A DNA stretch of 35,108 nucleotides from Coprobacillus sp. (lineage in GTDB: Bacteria; Bacillota_I; Bacilli_A; RFN20; CAG-826): contig JAJQAP010000034.1 of the NCBI GenBank assembly GCA_021203745.1, positions 4,317 through 39,424 of the forward strand, given 5' to 3'. The stretch's first letter is position 1. Every line of letters begins with the position of its first letter. Position numbers and translations under genes: made by a program. Of the stretch, positions 25,102-33,302 are shown piece after piece. Under the pieces are notes generated by a model that worked only from the letters and a program-made list of their open reading frames with translations, was not told the origin of the DNA and ran no database searches.

Positions 25102-27705
25102 ATGGCAAAACTCGTTGTTGTTGATGGAAATTCGTTACTATTTAGAGCATACTACGCGACCGCATATACAAATATGGGCATCATGAGAACATCCTCAGGC
25201 ACTCCGACAAATGCGATTTTTGCTTTTTCTAATATGATTAACTCAATCTTAAAAGATGTAAATGAGGGCGACTATTTTATGGTGGCTTTTGACACCGGAA
25301 AAGAAACCTTTAGACATGAAGCACTTGATACATATAAAGCAAATAGAAAGGCCGCACCTCAAGAGCTAGTTGAGCAGTTCCCAATTTCAAGAGAAATGTG
25401 TAAAGCACTAGGTATCTTTATGTTTGAAGAAGAAGGATATGAAGCCGATGATATTGCTGGCACTATCGCAAAGATTGCGGAGAAAGAAGGTATAAAATCA
25501 ATCCTTTATACCTCTGATAGAGATTATCTCCAACTTGTTGATGATAAAATTAGTGTGGATATCCTTAAAAAGGGAATGAGTGATACTGAGCTATATAACG
25601 AAGAAAAAGTCATCGAAAAATATGGGTTTGGTCCAGAACATATAATCGACTTTAAAGGGTTAAGAGGAGATGCCTCAGATAACCTTAAAGGGATCGATGG
25701 AGTGGGTGAAAAAACCGCATCCACACTTATCCAAAAGTATGGTGACTTTGATTCAATCGTTAAAGCGATGGAAAACGAAAAAGGAAAAGTTGCAGAAGCT
25801 ATCGTTAGAGAACAAGAGCAAGGAAGAATGTGTCGAGATCTCGGTTTAATTAGAACTGATATCGATTTACCTTTTACTCTCGAAGACACTAAATATGAAG
25901 GATATTCTTTTTCTAAAATAAAGGAGTTTTGCGATAAATACGAATTAAAAACACTATTAAATCGACTTGTTAGTAAATGGAAACGAAATGATGAAGAGGA
26001 TGCCTTTCTCCTCGACGATGAAACAAAAATCGACTACAAAATGGTTAAGGAAATCGGAATTGCTATCGATTTAGAGGATGAAGACGACTACTATGGATCA
26101 AAAATCTATGGAATTGGAATATACGCAAACGATAAAAACTACTACATTTCTGTGGACGAGCTCAAAAATGACGAGAATTTAATCAAAATACTAGAAGATA
26201 AGAATATTAAAAAGTACTGTTACGACTATAAATCGATAAAAGTGTCTCTCTCAAATATCGGCATAAATATTGATGGGCTCGAATTTGATATACTTATTGC
26301 CTCTTATATTCTCGATACAAGCCTCAATAAAAATAAAGAGCATATCTTCTCCTATTTTGGAGTGAATATCTCAGGTAAGACAGATGAGAATATAAGTTTA
26401 TTTGATGACCCGGTTAATAAAGAAGAAACATGTAAAGTCGCTTACTATTCTTATAAACTCTGTCATAAAGTGCTCACAGATCTATCGATGGTAAACGCCC
26501 TAGATTTATATAACACACTAGAACTACCACTTGTTGATACACTTGCCAATATGGAAATAGAAGGATTCCCACTAGATGTAGCAACCCTTGATGAATATGG
26601 ATCCGATTTTAAGGCGAGATCTGATGCCCTAGAAAAAGGGATCTATGATATTGTGGGTCACGAGTTTAATATCAATTCACCAAAACAAATAGCGACAGTC
26701 TTATACGATGAACTCGGTCTAAAAGATAAATCCGGGAAAGCTTCCACTTCTAGTGAATACCTTAAAGAAATGACCGACCAACACCCTATCATTGAAAAGA
26801 TTCTCGACTATCGAAAATACTATAAACTTTATTCTACCTACACCGAGGGTTTAAAGAATCATATAAGAAAAGATAATAAGATTCACGCGCAATTTAATCA
26901 GGCCTTAACGCAAACCGGAAGGCTATCATCTTCTCATCCAAACCTTCAAAATATCCCCATTAGAGATGAAGAAGGTAAGGTCATTAGAAAAGCAGTTTTT
27001 TACACTGACAAAAATTATGAGATATTAACACTAGATTATTCGCAAATTGAACTCAGAGTGCTTGCCTCAATGTCGGGATGTCAGGCGATGAAAGATATCT
27101 TTGAATCAGGACTTGATATTCACGCGGAGATGTCGAAAAAAATCTTTAATTTAAAAGGTGAACCAACAGAACAGCAAAGAAGAATGGCTAAAACTGTAAA
27201 CTTTGGTATCATCTATGGAATTAGTGATTGGGGTCTAGCGGATCGACTTGGTATTCCTCTACCTATGGCAAAGGATATAATCAATAACTTTTATGAGTCA
27301 TTCCCAGAAATTAGAGAGTTCTTTATAAATGTTCAGGCGGAAGCGGACAAAAAAGGCTATGTTTCCACTCTCATGAATCGAAGAAGATATATAAATACAT
27401 CAATTGAACCCAACTTCCAGGTTAGAGAATTTCTAAAAAGAGCAGCAGTTAATGCTCCTATCCAAGGAACTGCCGCAGATTTAATTAAAATGGCGATGGT
27501 TAAATGTGAAAAAGCCTTAAAAGATAATAACTTAAAGACAAAGATGATTCTTCAAATTCACGATGAACTTATCTTTAAAGTGCCAAAAGAAGAGAAAGAT
27601 ATCGTCTATCCACTCCTTAAAGACATCATGTTAAATGCCTTAAAACTCGATGTCCCACTAGAGGTAAAAGGTGGATTTGGTCAGACTTGGTATGATGCAA
27701 AATAG
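25102..27705 (+). CDS. polA: DNA polymerase I with 5'-3' exonuclease and degenerate proofreading domain
   Basis: This 867-residue repair and Okazaki-processing polymerase has a 5'-3' exonuclease domain (about 1-290) with EGYEADDIAGT, TSDRDYLQLV and the helix-hairpin-helix GIDGVGEKTAS. The middle domain (about 310-470) has the fold of the 3'-5' exonuclease but lacks the DxE metal ligands, as in Bacillus and Taq enzymes, so proofreading is unlikely. The polymerase domain carries motif A LDYSQIELRVLASMSG, motif B RRMAKTVNFGIIYG and motif C LQIHDELIFKVP. GAGG lies 6-7 bases before the ATG. It lies between dnaE (two-base gap) and mutM-coaE (8 bases), forming a replication and repair operon. Confidence 0.97.
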   Translation: MAKLVVVDGNSLLFRAYYATAYTNMGIMRTSSGTPTNAIFAFSNMINSILKDVNEGDYFMVAFDTGKETFRHEALDTYKANRKAAPQELVEQFPISREMCKALGIFMFEEEGYEADDIAGTIAKIAEKEGIKSILYTSDRDYLQLVDDKISVDILKKGMSDTELYNEEKVIEKYGFGPEHIIDFKGLRGDASDNLKGIDGVGEKTASTLIQKYGDFDSIVKAMENEKGKVAEAIVREQEQGRMCRDLGLIRTDIDLPFTLEDTKYEGYSFSKIKEFCDKYELKTLLNRLVSKWKRNDEEDAFLLDDETKIDYKMVKEIGIAIDLEDEDDYYGSKIYGIGIYANDKNYYISVDELKNDENLIKILEDKNIKKYCYDYKSIKVSLSNIGINIDGLEFDILIASYILDTSLNKNKEHIFSYFGVNISGKTDENISLFDDPVNKEETCKVAYYSYKLCHKVLTDLSMVNALDLYNTLELPLVDTLANMEIEGFPLDVATLDEYGSDFKARSDALEKGIYDIVGHEFNINSPKQIATVLYDELGLKDKSGKASTSSEYLKEMTDQHPIIEKILDYRKYYKLYSTYTEGLKNHIRKDNKIHAQFNQALTQTGRLSSSHPNLQNIPIRDEEGKVIRKAVFYTDKNYEILTLDYSQIELRVLASMSGCQAMKDIFESGLDIHAEMSKKIFNLKGEPTEQQRRMAKTVNFGIIYGISDWGLADRLGIPLPMAKDIINNFYESFPEIREFFINVQAEADKKGYVSTLMNRRRYINTSIEPNFQVREFLKRAAVNAPIQGTAADLIKMAMVKCEKALKDNNLKTKMILQIHDELIFKVPKEEKDIVYPLLKDIMLNALKLDVPLEVKGGFGQTWYDAK

Positions 27706-27713
27706 AGGTTAAT

Positions 27714-29084
27714 ATGCCAGAGCTTCCGGAAGTTGAAACAATTAAAAACATCCTTAATGATATCCTTCCTGGGAAGGTTATTTCTTCTGTCGAGATAAAC
27801 CGAGAGAAATCAGTCCTAGGAGATCCTAAAACATTTATGGATTCATTAAAAGGTAAGAAGATATTAGAGATAGGAAGAAAGGGAAAATATCTTATATTCT
27901 ATCTAGCGGATGATTATGTCATTATTTCTCATTTAAGAATGGAAGGTAAGTACTATTTAGAGGATGAAAAAGAGGATGATACTAAATATGCTCGTATTGT
28001 CTATCATTTCACGGATGGCTCTAAATTATGTTTTGATGATTCCCGTTCATTTGGAATTACAAAACTCACTAAAAAAGACCAATATCTTGATGAAAAGGAA
28101 TTAAAAACACTAGGATTAGAACCCTTTTCAATTGAAAATGTCGATTACTTAATCGAGAAAACAAAGAATATAAGCACGCCAATAAAGTCAACATTACTTG
28201 ACCAATCAATAATCGCAGGACTCGGTAATATATACGCTGATGAAGTTCTCTTTTTATCGGGAATTAATCCAATGGAAAAAGCAAAAAAACTTACAAGAGA
28301 AGACTGGGAAAAAGTCCTTACTAATTCAATAGACGTTTTAAATAAAGCAATTAAAGAAGGTGGATCTACAATTAGATCATATCACCCAGGAAAAGGGATA
28401 GATGGTAACTTCCAAACCCAGTTAAATGTCTATGGTAAAAAGGGAGAACCTTGTCCTAAATGCGGACACAAATTGTATTATAAAAAAATAGGTGGAAGAG
28501 GCTCGACATTCTGCCCGAGATGCCAAGCAAAAAAGAACCCACCAATTTACTATGGATTAACCGGTCCGCTCTCCGCGGGTAAATCGACAGTTTTAGATAT
28601 TTGTAAGAAGCTAGGGGTAGCAACACTATCCGCCGATGATATTGTCCATGAACTATATAAAAACGGAAAAGTGATTAAAAAGATTAACCAAATAACCTCG
28701 CAAAATTTTGAAGGTGAAGTTAATCGAGAACTTTTACGAGATTACTTAATTGAAAATCCTCGTAAAGTGAAGCAAGTCGATAATTATATTCATCCTCTTG
28801 TTAAAGAGAGAATCATTAGTGAAATGACTCGTAATAAAAAGGAGAAAATGGTCGTTGAAGTTCCACTACTCTTTGAAGCGGGTTTTGATAATCTCTTTGA
28901 TTACAATATTGCTGTGTCTATAAACGAAGATTCTAGAAAGTCACATATAAAAACTAGTGATTTATTAAAACTTAATAAAAAAGATAATGATTTTTACACT
29001 TCTCAAGCGGATATCATTATCGAAAATAATTCAGATTTAAAGAGTCTTGAAAAAGAAGTTAGCGATAAGCTCCTTCAAGATTAA
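27714..29084 (+). CDS. mutM-coaE: Fusion of formamidopyrimidine-DNA glycosylase and dephospho-CoA kinase
   Basis: This single 456-residue ORF joins two usually separate genes. Residues 1-272 are MutM: the catalytic PELPEVE start (Pro2, Glu3), GRKGKYLIF with the catalytic Lys, HLRMEGKYYL, and the C-terminal zinc finger with Cys247, Cys250, Cys267 and Cys270. It removes oxidised purines such as 8-oxoguanine. Residues 276-456 are CoaE, which makes CoA: P-loop GPLSAGKST (284-292), LSADDIVHELY and VVEVPLLFEAG. In the lid region the usual Arg-rich R...R..Q stretch is shortened and altered (SINEDSRKSHIKTSDLL), so activity of the kinase half is open. In Bacillus, polA, mutM and coaE are adjacent separate genes, so fusion by loss of the intervening stop is likely. 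The 3' end overlaps convergent dnaI by 26 bases. Confidence 0.93.
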   Translation: MPELPEVETIKNILNDILPGKVISSVEINREKSVLGDPKTFMDSLKGKKILEIGRKGKYLIFYLADDYVIISHLRMEGKYYLEDEKEDDTKYARIVYHFTDGSKLCFDDSRSFGITKLTKKDQYLDEKELKTLGLEPFSIENVDYLIEKTKNISTPIKSTLLDQSIIAGLGNIYADEVLFLSGINPMEKAKKLTREDWEKVLTNSIDVLNKAIKEGGSTIRSYHPGKGIDGNFQTQLNVYGKKGEPCPKCGHKLYYKKIGGRGSTFCPRCQAKKNPPIYYGLTGPLSAGKSTVLDICKKLGVATLSADDIVHELYKNGKVIKKINQITSQNFEGEVNRELLRDYLIENPRKVKQVDNYIHPLVKERIISEMTRNKKEKMVVEVPLLFEAGFDNLFDYNIAVSINEDSRKSHIKTSDLLKLNKKDNDFYTSQADIIIENNSDLKSLEKEVSDKLLQD

Positions 29085-29967
29085 ATTCTATTTCCCCACC
29101 ACAGGCACCTCTTATAGTTTCTACTAACCTGGATGCTTTTGCATTACCTCCAGCGCTACTACCACCATAAATGCCTCTAATTTCATCGAGGTGATAATGA
29201 CTGACGAGGATGGTAATTAAATCATGAGAATATCTAAACTCTAAAATTGGACTAATAATCGCATCTCTAATATAGTCACTCGTATATTCATCACCAAAAT
29301 TATCGATAATTAAAACATTACATAACTGATAACGTTTAATTAAATCTTGTTGATCTTGTTTATAAGCATCAGAGATTTCTTTAATTCTGATTGGAGCGTT
29401 TATAAAGCAGATTGGTCCTTGACCAGACCTAGCTAGTTCATTAGCGAGAACCGCGGCAAAATAAGTCTTCCCTGTTTTATCTAGTCCATAAATATAAGCG
29501 GATTTTTTCTCACCCACCACTCTTTTAAAGGCTTTATTTCTATAACGAGTTCTATCAAAATCTTTATCGGTTATCGTGGCGTGGCTCCACTGCTCAGGAA
29601 AATCATGGATTTGGAAGTTAGATCTAATTGAACTCTCTTCAAGTGATAACTCACAGGGAGAGATAGAACGTTCAATAATGTTATGAGAGAAATTTAGACC
29701 AATTTGTTGTTGAGGGAATCTCTTTTCACATTTATCAAGTCCAGGACAAGAAGCGCAGTATTCTTTATCCTTTAAATAATCGTAAACTTTATCGTAATAC
29801 TTAAAGATGATGTCGTCGGATATAGTAACGAGTAATGGGTCTTCGTTTTTATGCTCAGCGACATATTTTTTACACTCTTCCATAAACTGTTCGTCAGAGG
29901 TCGAAAAGATTGGGTCCTGTTCGAGCTCTTCACTTACTCTCTTAATGTCAAAATCATTTTCCGCCAT
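29059..29967 (-). CDS. dnaI: Primosomal helicase loader DnaI
   Basis: This 302-residue AAA+ protein loads the replicative helicase. The N-terminal helicase-binding domain includes the zinc ligand cluster CASCPGLDKC (Cys71, Cys74, Cys80). The AAA+ domain has Walker A YGLDKTGKT (about 161-168), Walker B VLIIDNFGDE (about 218-227), sensor 1 TILVSHYH and a C-terminal Arg-rich SRLVETIRGACGG. The length is normal for Bacillota DnaI (about 310). Its start overlaps the dnaB stop by 14 bases, the usual dnaB-dnaI pairing. The 3' end overlaps the convergent mutM-coaE gene by 26 bases, so opposing transcripts may interfere. Confidence 0.93.
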   Translation of the reverse strand: MAENDFDIKRVSEELEQDPIFSTSDEQFMEECKKYVAEHKNEDPLLVTISDDIIFKYYDKVYDYLKDKEYCASCPGLDKCEKRFPQQQIGLNFSHNIIERSISPCELSLEESSIRSNFQIHDFPEQWSHATITDKDFDRTRYRNKAFKRVVGEKKSAYIYGLDKTGKTYFAAVLANELARSGQGPICFINAPIRIKEISDAYKQDQQDLIKRYQLCNVLIIDNFGDEYTSDYIRDAIISPILEFRYSHDLITILVSHYHLDEIRGIYGGSSAGGNAKASRLVETIRGACGGEIEFNLEGAYR

Positions 29968-31252
29968 TTCGCACCATATCGATTAATCGATTCCATTCTT
30001 CATCAGAGTTATCGATTTCTTCCTCTTCTTTGTTTATTTTATCATTTTTTGCTTCAGTTTCACTACTACCTGCTTTTTTTGCACTAGTTTTACTTCTCTT
30101 TTTTCTTTCTCCATTAAGATAATCAAGAGCATCAGCGGCATTTGTTACTCCCTCTCTTACAAGGGTAGCGGCAACCTTTTGCATGTAGTTAGATGGTAAG
30201 GTATTGTTTTGCGTTTCAAGTGTAAAACTAACAAGAGCGTTTATTACGGGGTTAGTTAGATGATATTTACTACTTAATGTATTAAGGATATTTAAGTCTG
30301 CATCTGCGGGTTCGATTCCCTTTTGAAGATCTTGAAGATATTTAACTGGGGCTTCACTTTCCATCTGATTGATCTTTTTTGCAAGTTCAGATTCAGAATT
30401 GAGTTTTTTGGGATTAAGGTTATCACGTAATATTTGACTTTCCACTCGATACTGACTGTTATAGGATAGTTGTCTCATGATTAATTTCGTGTCGATTCTT
30501 TCTCCAACAGGTTTATCCGCTTTATAGGTAATATTTACCGCAACGGCCATCTCTAGTTCACTCGCTCCATACAACTCGGCAATACGACTTATTTCATTGA
30601 GTTCGTCTTTTGAAAACGAGTCTTTTGTTAAAGATCCGACTGGCACTTGTAATGAACAGGCTTCAATAAAATCTGCGGTAGAGAAGGTCGAATTAATGTG
30701 AGCGTTTTCTCTTCCTTTAATCTTGTCGGTATTTGTCGCACTGCTAAATGGTTTTGAATCGTAGTTAGGTCTATATACTTCTTTAAAGGTCGCCGATATA
30801 TCTTCTCCTTCTATTTCTTCTTCACTGGTCACATAAATCGATTTAATTAACTCCGCTTCTTGGTCCCCTAAGTTTCTTTTTAGCATCCCGTAATACAAGG
30901 TATTATTAATAAACCTATCAGGAGGATAAGGTGGATATAGTTCATAATGGTATAAGTTATACTCTTCTTTTTCTTCTAGGTATGTTTTAACTAGACCCAT
31001 CGCTTCTAGTTGTTCTCTTGCACTGTTAAAGGTATCGAGATTCATCTGAATCCTATTTAGAAACTTTTCATGACTAATAATAGGACCAACCTCTTCTAGT
31101 TTACTCTCCGTTAAAAAAGAGAAGTATAGGGCTAGAGCGGCGTAGCCAATTATAGGTTCATATAAATTAATGAGGGTATCTCGATCATAATCGGCGAATA
31201 ACCCTTTAAAGGAAACAGAAAGATAATCTTTACCTAACGCAATACTTTTCAT
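29954..31252 (-). CDS. dnaB: Replication initiation and membrane attachment protein DnaB (DnaB/DnaD family)
   Basis: This 432-residue protein is the Bacillota DnaB, not the helicase. It starts with DYLSVSFKGLFADYDRDTLINLYEPIIGYAALALYFSFL, a winged-helix DnaB/DnaD N-terminus. A middle helical DnaD-like domain follows, and a second at about 330-390 includes NPVINALVSFTLE. A Lys/Glu-rich disordered tail ends it. It helps load the helicase at oriC and at restarting forks together with DnaD and DnaI, and dnaI overlaps its 3' end. Its promoter lies next to a DnaA-box cluster, which suggests control by DnaA. The initiator transcript appears to begin only a few bases before the ATG. Confidence 0.9.
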   Translation of the reverse strand: MKSIALGKDYLSVSFKGLFADYDRDTLINLYEPIIGYAALALYFSFLTESKLEEVGPIISHEKFLNRIQMNLDTFNSAREQLEAMGLVKTYLEEKEEYNLYHYELYPPYPPDRFINNTLYYGMLKRNLGDQEAELIKSIYVTSEEEIEGEDISATFKEVYRPNYDSKPFSSATNTDKIKGRENAHINSTFSTADFIEACSLQVPVGSLTKDSFSKDELNEISRIAELYGASELEMAVAVNITYKADKPVGERIDTKLIMRQLSYNSQYRVESQILRDNLNPKKLNSESELAKKINQMESEAPVKYLQDLQKGIEPADADLNILNTLSSKYHLTNPVINALVSFTLETQNNTLPSNYMQKVAATLVREGVTNAADALDYLNGERKKRSKTSAKKAGSSETEAKNDKINKEEEEIDNSDEEWNRLIDMVRNGGK

Positions 31253-31261
31253 AACTTCTTT

Positions 31262-31290
31262 ATTATCTAAAAAGTTTTGTGTGTAATCAA
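31262..31290 (-). promoter_or_regulatory. Promoter of dnaB-dnaI
   Basis: On the minus strand, TTGATT (31290-31285), a 17-base spacer and GATAAT (31267-31262) match sigma-A sites. The start would be near 31255, only about 3 bases before the dnaB ATG at 31252, so the mRNA may be almost leaderless. A DnaA-box-like TGTGTGTAA (31278-31286) overlaps the -35. Confidence 0.55.
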
Positions 31291-31455
31291 CTAATAATAT
31301 TTACATATTATTTGGTGGATAATTTATCCACCTAAAAACTAGTCAGTGTATAAATAAATGAGTGAATAACTCGTATATTTATCCACATTTAAAATGTGAG
31401 TAAATCTAGTCTTGGAAATTATTATTAATAATTTACAAAATAGGGTTTATACACT
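31278..31455. promoter_or_regulatory. DnaA-box cluster between dnaB and pfkA
   Basis: Against the consensus TTATNCACA, TTATCCACA at 31379-31387 (plus) is a perfect match. GGTGGATAATTTATCCACC (31314-31332) is a perfect palindrome holding two head-to-head boxes that each miss only the last base. Further one-mismatch boxes lie at 31278, 31345, 31361 and 31395 (all minus) and 31447 (plus). That makes eight boxes in about 180 A/T-rich bases. Possible roles are control of dnaB-dnaI and pfkA by DnaA, titration of DnaA, or an initiation region. No dnaA gene is in the window. Confidence 0.6.
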
Positions 31456-31460
31456 AAACT
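31432..31460 (+). promoter_or_regulatory. Promoter of pfkA
   Basis: TTTACA (31432-31437), a 17-base spacer and TAAACT (31455-31460) lie upstream of pfkA, with a leader of about 20 bases and the ribosome site GAGG at 31474. A one-mismatch DnaA box (31447-31455) lies in the spacer. Confidence 0.5.
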
Positions 31461-31485
31461 ATAAGAAGTAAAAGAGGACATAGAT

Positions 31486-32451
31486 ATGGCAAAAAAAATC
31501 GCAATACTCACAAGTGGGGGTGATGCCCCTGGAATGAACCCCACAATTAGAGCTCTTATTAGAGCGGGCTTAGATGCAGGAGACGAAATGTATGTCGTCT
31601 ATGATGGCTTCAAGGGGTTATACGAAGGAAATATAGAACAAGTTGATAAGAAATTCTCTTCTGGGATCTTAAATCGAGGTGGCACAGTGATTAGAAGTGC
31701 TAGATTCCCAGAGTTTGCTGATGTTGAAGTGGCGAAAGTTGCGGCAAAACAGCTTAAGGATAGAGGAATAGATTATCTAGTAGGTATAGGAGGGGATGGA
31801 ACATACCATGGTCTAGCATCTCTTCATAAATTAGGTGTTAAGGTTATTGGACTACCTGGCACAATTGATAATGATATAGCAACAAGCGATGAAACAATCG
31901 GTTTTAATACATGTCTAGAAACAATTGTTGATGCTCTTGAAAAGATTAAAGATACTTCCTCCTCTCATACAAGATGTGCGGTTGTCGAAGTGATGGGTAG
32001 GCTTTGTGATGATCTAGCGATAAATGCTTCTATTGCGGTAGGAGCAGAGGTAACAGTTACCCACTCCCACAATCTCAGTGAAGAAGAGATTATTAAGCGT
32101 GTGCAAGCGGTAAAAGATGAACGAATCTCTCATTGCCTTGTAGTTGTCTCTGAACATCTTTTAGATGTCAATGAACTAGCTAGTCATATAGAAGCGGCTA
32201 CAGGATATGAAACTAAAGCGGAGGTTTTAGGTAGACTCCAACGTGGTGGGGTGCCTTGCGCAAAAGATAGAATCCTTGGCTCCACTCTTGCAATGCATGC
32301 AATTGAGCTTATTAACGAAGATAAAACAGGAAGACTCGTTGGTATCCATAATGGAAAGCCAGCGGATTACGATATCTTAGAAACTGTCGATATTAAAAGA
32401 CAAGTGGCAAATACAGACTTATATAAAGTTGTCGATACATTAGGGAAGTAA
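31486..32451 (+). CDS. pfkA: ATP-dependent 6-phosphofructokinase
   Basis: This 321-residue glycolytic enzyme phosphorylates fructose 6-phosphate at position 1. The ATP site is SGGDAPGMNPTIRAL, and GIGGDGTYHG has the Gly-Thr typical of ATP-dependent rather than pyrophosphate-dependent forms. The catalytic segment is PGTIDNDI with the general-base Asp. GFNTCLETI replaces the more usual GFDTA. VEVMGRLCDDLA and LGRLQRGGVPCAKDR bind the sugar phosphate. The length is typical of bacterial PfkA. Its stop and the next start share a base (TAATG), so the ROK kinase is coupled. Pairing with glucokinase fits growth on glucose released from glucans. Confidence 0.97.
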   Translation: MAKKIAILTSGGDAPGMNPTIRALIRAGLDAGDEMYVVYDGFKGLYEGNIEQVDKKFSSGILNRGGTVIRSARFPEFADVEVAKVAAKQLKDRGIDYLVGIGGDGTYHGLASLHKLGVKVIGLPGTIDNDIATSDETIGFNTCLETIVDALEKIKDTSSSHTRCAVVEVMGRLCDDLAINASIAVGAEVTVTHSHNLSEEEIIKRVQAVKDERISHCLVVVSEHLLDVNELASHIEAATGYETKAEVLGRLQRGGVPCAKDRILGSTLAMHAIELINEDKTGRLVGIHNGKPADYDILETVDIKRQVANTDLYKVVDTLGK

Positions 32452-33302
32452 TGGAAAAAGTCATATCGCTCGATATCGGGGGAACAAATTTAAGAGCGGC
32501 CCTCATTAACTCTAATTACCAAATCGAAAAAGTTATTAAGAAAGATAACAATACTTTTGGTGATTTAGATAAGTTTTACGAAGAAATCATCAATTTAATT
32601 AGAGATTTAAACGTAAATTTAGATGAAGTATCAAATATTTCTATTGGAGTGCCAGGTCGCGTTAGACATAACGGAATGATTGACGCTCTCCCAAATATTG
32701 GTATCGAGAATATCGACTTAAAAACAAAATTAAAGACCACTTTTAACAAAGACGTATATATAAAAAACGATGCAGAAATGGGTTTACTAGCGGAAGCCGT
32801 TCTCGGCGCAGGTAAAGACTATGACGGTGTTTATTTTATTACGATCTCCACTGGTGTAGGAGGGGCTTTTGCCTATAAAGGAGAGCTAAAAAACTACGGA
32901 AAAGAAATCGGTCATATCCCAGTGCTTTATAAAAACGAATACTACGACTTTGAATCGATCTGTTCAGGAGGGGGAATTGTAAGACTCTCTAAAATGAATG
33001 GGTTAAGAGTTAAAAATTCTAAGGAGTTTTTTGACCTAGTTAGAAAAGAAAATAAAAAAGCACTATCTATATTTAACACTTGGATAGAACTATTCTCTTC
33101 TTTTTTAAGGTATATAAAGGATATTTATAACCCAGATATCTTTACCTTTACGGGAGGGGTATTTAAAAATAAAGACTTAATTTTCCCTAAATTAAAAGAG
33201 AACAATCCCAGTCTAAATATGGTAGAATGTTATTTTGAAGAGAACGCTGGCCTCATTGGTGGGGCGGTTTATGGTTTTCAAAGAGAGAGGAACAAAGTAT
33301 GA
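32451..33302 (+). CDS. ROK-family sugar kinase (probable glucokinase), lacking the zinc-binding motif
   Basis: This 283-residue protein of the ROK family phosphorylates hexoses, most likely glucose at position 6. The phosphate-binding start is SLDIGGTNLRAAL. KNDAEMGLLAEA holds the catalytic Asp, ISTGVGGAF is the second phosphate loop and FTGGVFKN is the adenosine loop. The GH of the family signature is present in KEIGHIPV, but the cysteine-rich zinc site CxCGxxGCxE is replaced by YDFESICSGGGI. It is shorter than typical glucokinases (about 320). It overlaps pfkA by one base and thrS by four bases (ATGA), a tightly coupled set. A different hexose as substrate is possible. Confidence 0.85.
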   Translation: MEKVISLDIGGTNLRAALINSNYQIEKVIKKDNNTFGDLDKFYEEIINLIRDLNVNLDEVSNISIGVPGRVRHNGMIDALPNIGIENIDLKTKLKTTFNKDVYIKNDAEMGLLAEAVLGAGKDYDGVYFITISTGVGGAFAYKGELKNYGKEIGHIPVLYKNEYYDFESICSGGGIVRLSKMNGLRVKNSKEFFDLVRKENKKALSIFNTWIELFSSFLRYIKDIYNPDIFTFTGGVFKNKDLIFPKLKENNPSLNMVECYFEENAGLIGGAVYGFQRERNKV

